DNA of 22,058 bases, from positions 1 through 22,058 of the forward strand of contig JAYMTF010001653.1 of the NCBI GenBank assembly GCA_036897485.1, read 5' to 3'. Under the pieces are notes generated by a model. That model was not told where the DNA came from, searched no databases, and saw only the letters and a list, made by a program, of their open reading frames with translations. Shown here piece after piece: positions 9,901 to 18,252 of this stretch (its first letter is position 1; each line of letters starts with the position of its first letter). This DNA is from Pelargonium nanum (taxonomy: Eukaryota > Streptophyta > Magnoliopsida > Geraniales > Geraniaceae). The position numbers and the translations under genes were made by a program.

Positions 9901-12900
9901 ATTGAAATAGTTTCTGTCTAAAATTTTAGTTTGGGATGATGTGGAATCATAAATGGAAGAGAAAGATGGGATTGCATGTTATTGTTTTGTGCTCATAGTT
10001 AACTGGATTATGGTAAATTTAGCATCTTTGTGCACATTAATTTTAGTTTGTGTTTGAGAAGTTTTATTTTATTTCATTCCGCATGATTATGTGCTTTGTA
10101 AACTTAATAATGATAAATGTTATTTTAGTGTAACATGATGATTCTTTTAGGGGATAAGTTAATATATGGTTGTGATATTTATGCATTTACCAGTTAACTC
10201 ATTGCTAGAAATAGATCCGTCTTCTGCTTGGCTAGGTAGTTTGAATGAAGTTCATTTAGTAGAAACTAGGGAGTGTTTAAGAATTTGCATTAAATGCTGT
10301 AGAAAACCAACAAAGGAAATAAGTTTACCAAAGGCATTGTATTACAACTTTAAATATGTACCGAGATGGGTGTTTTGATATTAAAAGGAAGGGATTTAGG
10401 GACGGGCCAATAGGATGACAATTACATTAACTTAAAGCTCCAATAGTTATGAATGAGGTTGGCCTCAATTCCAGCTGAATTGATACATTATCATGAAGAG
10501 ATCTGTTGAAAATGCTAGATGCTCTTATATATTATTTTCTAAACTTTTCTCAAAGTTGCACTTAGTCTTTTGTGAGATACAGTAGAAATGTGTGAGAGCA
10601 TTGAAGCCCTTAAACGTTTGAAGGTCAAACATAAAATTTGGTACTTGATTTGAAATCCAGATCGGAGTACCGCAGTACACATATCTCCATTGTTCAATTT
10701 TTTAAAATATTTATTCAGCCATACATTTGGTTACCACACTAAACTCTAACAGGGTTTGTGTTTAGTTCTCAGAGGATAATATTTTTACTATTGAGGCTAG
10801 GAAATGGTTTGGACAGGTCACATTTGAGAAATGGTTACCCAATTCTCAATTCAATGAGTTTTTATACTGTAGTTAAAATACTGTAGTTAAAAATGGATTC
10901 TATACGACAGCTATGCGAATATTTATTCAGTCTAATATTGACTCCATTTGCAGCCGTTGATGCTAATTGTTCCTGATGTGCAAGATGTTTATACTCCTCT
11001 TCAGACTGATGTGATTGTTCAGCTTTCTGAGGTTAGTTCTATACTGTTAAGGGTGTGAGCAATATACGAACAAAGGCTGATAAATGGTTATTTAGAAGTC
11101 TCCAATTATCTTCTGACAAATGATTTGCTTGTTCTGTGGATATAGTGCCGTCAACATTTGGAGCTTTTGCTTGAAAGCATTCCTACCATGTTTCAGAATA
11201 GCAGAACTGCTGAATCAGCTTTTGGTGCTGCGATCAAGGTGTTTCTTTATGCTATGTTAGTTTGGAGAAGAAGTGCTATATGAATATGATTTATTAATTA
11301 TTTTTACTGATTCTAATTAATTTTTTAGTTTTGTTCAATGAAATTGTGTTGTGTGAGGTTTCTGTGCAAGGAGTTTAGGTGCTGCCAATACTTAGAATTA
11401 ACAACTTATATTTTAACTTGTGAAGGAAGGATAAAGTGATATATAGAACAAGAAAAACTGAATGATATATAAGCATGCATGCACATACTTATATGTGTTA
11501 TTTGTTATATATGTTATATGCCTTATTTATGATGAGTACTTCATTCTTTGCGTTTCAGGCTGCTTTCTTGGCAATGAAGAATACTGGAGGGAAACTTATG
11601 GTATTTCAGTCAGGCAAGTTCATTAACTTGTACATGAATTTTGGGATTTCAAAACACGTGATAATGTTCATTTTTTGTTTATACGGAGAACTGGACTAAG
11701 TTGTTCGGTTACAACTTATATTCTTGATTTTGCCTTTGTATAGTGTTGCCGTCGGTTGGTATTGGGGCTCTTTCTGCGAGAGAAGCTGAAGGAAGAACTA
11801 ATATATCCGCGGGTGAGAAGGTATTGGTACCTTATCTGTTTGCTTCTTTTATGACCATGGGATTATACATGGTATTTGTCTTGCAATTTCTTTTGTGGAT
11901 TATCATCTGTCATCTGTGTTGATGGTTCTTGGGCAACTAGCCACTTCTCCCTAAACCCAGATAAGCACATCTGCTATATTGGTAGAAACTTGCATGTGAG
12001 GGCCTTAGTGGGACTACTGTGTGTTTTATTATTTGGAATTCTTCACTTTGAGCATGACAAATGGAGGCATGACTATTATCCTAATCTTCCATAACATGCA
12101 AGGTCTGGAACTTGAGGTTTTTCTTTTTGGTCCTCAATGCAGCAGCTTTTCTAAACTTTGGACTTTAGGGTTTGAAATTCTAGCTCTGATATTTTCTCAG
12201 ACACACGCTTCAATTTAACTCAAGGGCTCCCGAACTAACCTAAAGGGCCAGTCACATGCCTCATTAATAAAAATTTAATGGTATGACAAATCACGAGCTT
12301 TATAATCTAGCAACTATATCACTTAACCCCCAGTCCACCAAGATGTCATAAGATGTCGGATGTCCTTGGCAACATGGTCTGCATCCCCCAGTTTGCATTG
12401 AACTTGTAACTAGGTAATTTGTCAAATATTGAAAGAATGTCACCATTTTTTCACTTCCCTTGTTGATCTATGTTTGTAAAGCACCAATTAGTTTACTATA
12501 TGTTTATTTTTTTGCTGATTTTGAATGAATCCATTCTCGTTTATGGGAAATCAGGAGGCTCATAAGTTACTCCAACCAGCAGACAAAACTTTGAAGACGA
12601 TGGCGATTGAATTTGCAGAGTATCAGGTAAACATCAAGCAATTTGTTTTAATTTTATTGTAATTAAAGATATGATTCTGAATTCTGTCTCTCAATGCGAG
12701 GTGAGATATATATTTTTTTGGTTGCCAAATGTAATCCATTTAGCTACTTATCTTGCCTATAATTGTTTCATTTGTTGATGTTGTAGGTCTGTGTTGATGT
12801 GTTCATAACTGCTCAGACCTATATAGACATTGCTTCCATCTCTGTCATTCCAAGAACTACTGGGGGCCAGGTATGAATGAATGTTTCTTTTCTTGGGCAT

Positions 12901-15900
12901 GTTGTATTTAACAGCTTGACTTGAGTTGCTAATGTCCCATCCTTAAGCTCAAATGTAGTGTCTTTGTGGGCTAAATGTTACATGTTCAATTCTTTCAAAA
13001 GGCACTTCAGCAATAATGCCTATGTTTACCTAGACCCTAGTATTGATGTCTGGATATGTGCTTGGTGCTCCTACTTTTGTATTTTCAATTAATTTGAATC
13101 GTCCAGCGGCCATACCCTACACCATGCACATCAATTAGGTTTATGGGGGTGTGGAGTACTGGTAACATAGCGGTGACAGAGACATGACAAATGGAAATGT
13201 GTCCTTTTGATATACTGTGTTGCCATGTCCACGGGAATCACATTTTGCCCACAGTCTTATATGTAAGCAGGTCTTCAAAATTGAGTTTTGCTCATGGGCA
13301 GCAGCTATTGTTATGCAGTTAGAACTTAGAACTGAGGATGTACTATACTAGAATAGGATATGTTGGTAAAATGCACAATTTTAACAAATTTGCTTCACAA
13401 CTAGATAAGAGAAAATTAAAATCCATGTGGGTTTTTAAAGGAAATTATTTTCATATTTCAATGTCTCCAGTCCAAAACTGTTTGCAGTTAACTTGTCTAT
13501 CAAAATATTTTCATATTTAACTTTTCTATCAAAATGTTTTCATATTTAACTTACTCCAATGCCAAGCAGGAGCTTTATGTAAACTTTCTTATGAAATTTG
13601 CTTAACATTTTTTTCCAGGTTTATTATTATTATCCCTTCTCGGCTCTTACCGATAGTGCAAAGCTTTACAACGATCTTAGATGGAATATAACAAGGCCCC
13701 AAGGTTGTGAGGCGGTGATGCGTGTGAGATGCAGCCAGGTAAACATTTTGGGTTTTGAACTGGTATTTTAAAGGATATTTTATTTTGTTAAGACATCTTT
13801 CATGTAGTTGTGTAATCGTGTTTTCATCCTTTACAGGGTATTCAAGTTCAAGAATATTATGGAAACTTTTGCAAACGCATTCCAACAGATGTTGACCTGC
13901 CTGGGGTGCGTATATCTTCTACAAACTTAACTATCAATGTCTAAATTGATAATGCTTATTTATCTTCCTCCTTCCATGGTACTCGGGCATTACTGAAACA
14001 TGGATTATCTCGAGCCTTACTGATGTGGGCCAATCAACTTTTCCCTAGAATGGCTTAGGGGAGGACTTGAGAGAGCTTGGTGAGTGAAAAATATAAAGAT
14101 AGCTGTCAGTTGTTTTGCAGTTAAGATTGTGGCCAGAATTTGAAAAGGAGCAAATAGAAATAGAAATTTAAGGAAATAGAAAAAATATGTACTCTCTCAA
14201 AAAGAAAAGAAAAACATATACTAGATCTATAGCATCATGCAAAGGCTGGTTAAACATCATTTCTAAGGAATGGAATAGATCCATCATCCATCGCTCGTAT
14301 GAAAGCTCTGTAAGACACGTCAGTTAATGAGAACTATATTTGTCTGGATGATGAAATTATCATGAAAATAGAATCGTGCCGCTGTCATGAGCTAGCAATT
14401 GTCAAATCCTAGAGATCCAAACAAAATGCTATTTGTGAATTCTGTCTATCCACTCAAAGTTATATTGGGATCATCTTAAAGGGTCTCATATGGGTCCTCA
14501 CTTATTAGAAATTATGAATCCCAAATAGCTTCTGGTTGTTTTGTTCATGGCTCTGCTAGTGCTATCTGGATCCTTCAGACTGGAACATTTTGATTCAAGT
14601 TTGGAGTCTGCCTGATTTGGAGATAATCCGAGAGCTATGGTGCACATGAAGATTTGGGTATATACTATATATGAACTATTAGGTTGTCTTATGATTTGCA
14701 GTATATATGAGCTATTTGATTGCTTTTTCATCTACAATATTTAGCAATTGTTAGTCTGAAGTCACATAATAGTTACTAGATACCACAGAGAAACAGAACA
14801 AGTTGAGTGGTTGGGGTGGGGAGTCATCTTTTTCTTCTTCCTACTTTTTTTTTCTTTCTATTATGAGTATTGCCTTGCCAACTCTAATTGGCTTCGCTTT
14901 ATGCAGATCGACTGTGACAAAACTATTATGGTTACCTTGAAACATGACGATAAGCTGCAGGACGGGTCAGAATGTGCTTTTCAGGTAGCAACATCTTTCC
15001 CACTTGCATGCGAGTGATTGCATACTCAAATTGATCCTTTAACTATTGAGGCATTTTGTACTGTTGTCCTTCTAAATATGTTTTTTTCTTCTTCTTTCTC
15101 TAGTGTGCCCTTCTTTATACCACTTCGTATGGTCAAAGAAGAATTAGGGTTATTACTCTATCTTTGCCATGCACCAGTTTGCTAAGTAATTTGTTCCGCT
15201 CAGCTGATTTGGATACTCAGTTTGGATGTTTCTTGAAGCAAGGTACTTTATTCTGTTGTGTATCTTTTGCCTGTCTTCTTATTTCCATATGCTGACACAT
15301 AATTTGGAGTTATGGCATTCCAGTGTCTGAATGAAAGATTACTAAAACACCGTTTTCAATTTTTTCTTACAGCGGCAAATGAAATTCCTTCCAGCCCCCT
15401 CCTACAGGTCCGGGAACAAGTGACAAATCTTTGTGTCAGCATTCTACTATCATATCGTAAATTTTGTGCAACAGTATCTTCATCCGGACAGCTTATTCTT
15501 CCAGAGGCACTTAAGCTTCTGCCTCTGTACACCCTTGGTATGATCATTTATTCTTATAGATGTTGGAAAATGCCATGTTCTATCAAATACTCCAGTATAG
15601 ATTACCCTGATTTGAACTGTTGAGCTCGTGTAATAATTTTTCTGCCACTGTTGAATATAAAAGCAGAACTGTCAGTCATGAATGTATTCATAATTTTTAT
15701 GCAAGCATTTTTGAGGTCAAGGGTGTGGTTTATTAATATCGCCCAAGTTAATCAAACCCTTGATCATAGCCTTCGTTGTGGCTGGTTTTCTAGTCTAACA
15801 AAGGCTGCAACATTTAACAAGAAGAAGTTAAGATTACATTTTGGATGTTGAAATTAGTGCCAGTTTCAGATAAAAAAATGTTAGATAGGTTAAAGTCTGA

Positions 15901-17763
15901 TGTCAATTAATTTTCCATTGCTCTCTTCTTTTCTTTACTTGAGTATAACGTCTGACAGTATCAGTTTTTCCCTATGATTTGTTTTATATTTAGCTTTCAC
16001 ACCGATAAATGTTTAGATGTCCACTGATTATTCTCTGGATATTTTTTGAATAAAAAAATGTCTGTAAGTTTGTTGATAAATGTATGTAAGTTCACCAACG
16101 ACTGTCTGTAAGAAAAGTATATGTATAACACATGTACGAAGTGCACATGAGCCAATTATTTTCCTTTATTTTATATGGTACTCCCTAAGTCCTAAAATGA
16201 ATGTCCACTTTACAATTTTTGTGAAGATAAATTAAGGATGAATTAGTTAGAGTTAGACTTTCTCCCTTATACCCTCATGTGCTCTTATTGTAACAAACTC
16301 GAGGGTATCTAACCAACTTATATAAGGGATATTTAGTAATTCATGCATACGTAAGTAACTAAAATTGAAAGCGGGCGTTCATTTTGAGACAAAGGGAGTG
16401 TTTTACTTTGTTATTAACATGTCTGACTGTCGTCACCGTCAAACAGACCATATCTTTCCTTGTTCTCATTCTTAATTTGAGCATCTCATTTATCTTGTAA
16501 AATATTTTGGGCACAATTAACAAGTCTTTTTCTTCTTTTCAGCATTAATTAAAAGTATAGGATTGCGAACAGATGGAAGAATAGATGATAGGTCTTTCTG
16601 GATCAATTATGTTTCCTCTCTCTCCACTCCTCTGGCAGTTCCATTGGTGTACCCCAGAATGGTGTCTATTCATGATCTTGATTCAAAGGTACACAACACA
16701 GTGTAATTTTGTTCTTTTCCCATTTCATGCTTTCTTATAGTATGGTTATGAAGTAGAGTTACCTTTTCTTCAAAAATATCAGGAGGCAGATGCATCTCTT
16801 CTTTCTTCTCCAATTCCTCTTTCTAGCGAACATGTGAATGATGGAGGAATATATCTTCTCGAGAATGGTGAGGATGCTTTGATATATATCGGGAACTCGG
16901 TGGATTCAGAGATCTTGCAACAATTGTTTGGCATTTCCTCAGTTGATGAAATTCCTACTCAGGTGGTTTACCAACTCCTTTTCAAGTATTATGTGCCCAT
17001 AAAATATCATCAATTGGTACTAGCTATTGGACCTTATGCGCTAAAAAGTTTGAACTGGAGAAAATACAGACTTAGTAATCTGTCAAAGAATCTTAATAAC
17101 CTGTTGAATTTGTTCAGCGGAACTTTTAGAAGTGTTTTTCATCTTTGCTAATACAAGATAAAAGTTCCCATTTCAAAGCCGTGAATTTAGATTGTGAGCC
17201 TAATCTTTGCTGTTTATAAACCATGTAGAATGGTTGTATTGTTTCAATTTGTAAATATTATAGGATCCTTCCACTTGTCATAGCTGTTGCTAATAGTTTT
17301 ATGTTCTCAGTATGTGTTACAGCAATACGACAATCCATTGTCAAAGAAGCTAAATGATGTGGTAAATGTGATACGCCAACAAAGATGTTCATACCTCCGG
17401 TATGACTACTGTTTCCTTTTCGTAATATTAATAATAAGGCATCTTTTAATTACCAACAAACATAAAATCTAAAACGCATTTATTATGCTTTTGTGCAGAT
17501 TACAATTATGCAGAAAAGGAGATCAATCAGGTCAGTTTCTTAAGATTTTGTTTATTTGTGTTGCGCACATGATTGGAACCCACAAACTTGAGGGTGGAAT
17601 TGTAATATAAAGTTCTTGATTGGTTATTCATATTTTCCGTGATTAACTATGTACAGGAATGTTGTTCTTCTCGTACATGATTGAAGACCGAAGCCCAGGC
17701 GGCCCTTCCTATGTCGAGTTTCTGGTACATATCCATCGCCAAATCCAAATTAAAATGTCTTGA
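3980..17763 (+). CDS. SEC24: COPII coat cargo-selection subunit SEC24 (SEC24B/C type), complete, 24 coding exons
   Basis: With SEC23 it forms the inner COPII coat and selects cargo at ER exit sites. Exons: 3980-4915, 6948-7181, 7343-7417, 7549-7647, 8787-8898, 9164-9291, 9408-9527, 9809-9889, 10954-11031, 11146-11238, 11559-11613, 11744-11820, 12555-12626, 12787-12870, 13619-13738, 13837-13905, 14907-14984, 15104-15242, 15373-15537, 16543-16688, 16783-16962, 17311-17399, 17499-17530, 17657-17763. All phases match; the sum is 3369 nt (1122 residues plus TGA), close to Arabidopsis SEC24B/C. Residues 1-390 are Pro/Gly/Ser-rich and disordered. The zinc finger has C460, C463, C482, C485 (CxxC-x18-CxxC). 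The trunk starts near 529 with [11 protein letters not shown]. Beta-sandwich, helical (RDDRSFW-like IDDRSFWIN near 955) and gelsolin-like ([17 protein letters not shown] near 1010) regions follow. The intron after 11613 uses a GC donor. The start is the first ATG after the leader intron, and MAAPVPPGA matches SEC24B/C. Confidence 0.95.
4715..4867 (+). repeat. Coding tandem repeat in SEC24 N-terminus (APQGMAxQFPP units)
   Basis: Three full 33-bp units (4715-4747, 4748-4780, 4781-4813) encode APQGMA(P/Q)QFPP. A 30-bp unit (4814-4843) encodes [10 protein letters not shown], and a partial fifth starts at 4844 (APQRMPPP). This covers residues 246-296. All units are in frame, and the middle ones are nearly identical in DNA, pointing to recent unequal exchange or slippage. 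Confidence 0.92.
4916..6947 (+). other. SEC24 intron, 2.03 kb, largest of the gene
   Basis: GCCAG|GTACAC donor and GACTTTAG|ATG acceptor, phase 0. It is T-rich with no recognisable gene, RNA or complete element. If retained, translation adds eight residues (VHLNSLRC) and stops at 4940-4942. The intron separates two halves of the proline-rich N-terminus. Confidence 0.85.
7648..8786 (+). other. SEC24 intron, 1.14 kb
   Basis: ATTCAA|GTAATG donor and TTGTAATAG|GTTGTGG acceptor, phase 0, between the end of the N-terminal arm and the zinc-finger exon. No coding potential or recognisable repeat was seen. Confidence 0.85.
9890..10953 (+). other. SEC24 intron, 1.06 kb
   Basis: CAGCAG|GTATAT donor and CATTTGCAG|CCG acceptor, phase 0, inside the trunk domain. 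A 70-codon open frame at 10166-10378 has no family resemblance and is not treated as a gene. Short ATACTGTAGTTAAAA repeats occur near 10865-10890. Confidence 0.85.
11614..11743 (+). other. SEC24 intron with non-canonical GC-AG borders
   Basis: The upstream exon ends TTTCAGTCAG and the intron opens GCAAGTT, a strong AG|GCAAGT donor. The acceptor is TTTGTATAG|TGTTGCC. Joining G to TG restores the Val of the conserved FQSVLPSVG segment. The nearest GT, four bases further, would shift the frame. GC donors are a known minor class of plant introns handled by the U2 spliceosome. Confidence 0.9.
11821..12554 (+). other. SEC24 intron, 0.73 kb
   Basis: GAGAAG|GTATTG donor and GAAATCAG|GAGG acceptor, phase 0. 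Two overlapping open frames of 65-72 codons lie inside (11876-12218); they resemble no family and are chance frames. Confidence 0.85.
12871..13618 (+). other. SEC24 intron, 0.75 kb
   Basis: GGCCAG|GTATGA donor and TTTTTCCAG|GTTTATT acceptor, phase 0. It holds a 29-bp tandem duplication (listed separately) and otherwise nothing recognisable. Confidence 0.85.
13492..13549. repeat. 29-bp tandem duplication in a SEC24 intron
   Basis: Units 13492-13520 and 13521-13549 share CTATCAAAAT(A/G)TTTTCATATTTAA with two mismatches overall. A more diverged echo, TTATTTTCATATTTCAA, lies just upstream near 13445. Confidence 0.85.
13906..14906 (+). other. SEC24 intron, 1.0 kb
   Basis: CCTGGG|GTGCGT donor and TTTATGCAG|ATCGAC acceptor, phase 0. 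No gene is seen. A diverged pair around ATATATGA(A/G)CTATT, offset by 36 bp, lies at about 14667-14726. Confidence 0.85.
15538..16542 (+). other. SEC24 intron, 1.0 kb, carrying a MITE
   Basis: CCCTTG|GTATGA donor and CTTTTCAG|CATTAA acceptor, phase 1. It contains the Stowaway-like element at 16181-16398 and, just before it, diverged repeats of TGTCTGTAAG (about 16058-16115). Nothing else is recognisable. Confidence 0.85.
16181..16398. mobile_element. Stowaway-like (Tc1/mariner) MITE, about 218 bp
   Basis: The left end CTCCCTAAGTCCTAAAATGA pairs with the right end, whose complement reads CTCCCTTTGTCTCAAAATGA, giving inverted repeats of about 25 bp. CTCCCTnnGTCnnAAAATGA is the usual Stowaway terminal motif. 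The expected TA target duplication is intact on the left (TA at 16179-16180) and reads TG on the right, probably by mutation. The element has no coding capacity and sits in a SEC24 intron. Confidence 0.8.
16963..17310 (+). other. SEC24 intron, 348 nt
   Basis: ACTCAG|GTGGTT donor and TTCTCAG|TATGTG acceptor, phase 0, inside the gelsolin-like region. The reading frame stays open for about 190 nt into the intron, which is chance. No other content was recognised. Confidence 0.85.
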
Positions 17764-18247
17764 TCTGTTTACGCGTCTTCGCTGGTTTATGAGTTTTCAC
17801 TGTTGTGCTGAAGAACACATAGATATACATGCAGACGTCAAATTCCTGATCAAATAGTTGGCACTTCCAGGATGGTTTTTGCACATTAATTATTTGTTTG
17901 TGAAAAGCAAGCTGAGCTGAATTTTGACAATAGAGAGATTGTTTTGTTATGTTCATCAATCAAACACAGTGGTTATAATTTTTAAATACAAATGTTGCAT
18001 TAATCTATTTATATATCTTGGTTGTTGTCCATCTCATTTCCCTTTGTGTACAAATTTAGTCTTAAAAAAGATAGACAATTATTTTGAGACGAATGAATAA
18101 GAAAAGAAGTAACTTTCCCACGCAACACACTATATATAACGAAACGTGTTGGAAATAGATTTGCACTACTAGCTTTTACTATTGGATCAAAGTTTGTGAA
18201 AACATTATAAATTCCGAGCTGTGCATACAAGAAAGTTTCTCTAATAT
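17764..18247. other. Convergent 3' region between SEC24 and the DC1 gene
   Basis: Only 484 nt separate the two stop codons. The first 200 nt look like a SEC24 3'UTR, with T/G-rich TTGTTTTGTTATG near 17940 that could act as a far-upstream polyadenylation element. No AATAAA is evident on the plus strand. A probable MITE end lies at about 18060-18100. The two transcripts may overlap here. Confidence 0.5.
18058..18107. repeat. Degraded Stowaway-like MITE end
   Basis: AGATAGACAATTATTTTGAGACGAATGAAT resembles the GACATTCATTTTAGGACTTAGGGAG end of the element at 16181-16398 when that is read on the minus strand. No second inverted repeat was found, so only a fragment is claimed. Confidence 0.3.
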
Positions 18248-18252
18248 TTATT
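18247..18252 (-). terminator. AATAAA polyadenylation-type hexamer overlapping the DC1 gene stop codon
   Basis: On the minus strand the last codon and stop read GAATAAATA, so the TAA stop (18250-18248) lies inside AATAAA. If used as the near-upstream element, cleavage would fall some 10-30 nt later and leave a very short 3'UTR. Use is unproven. Confidence 0.35.
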
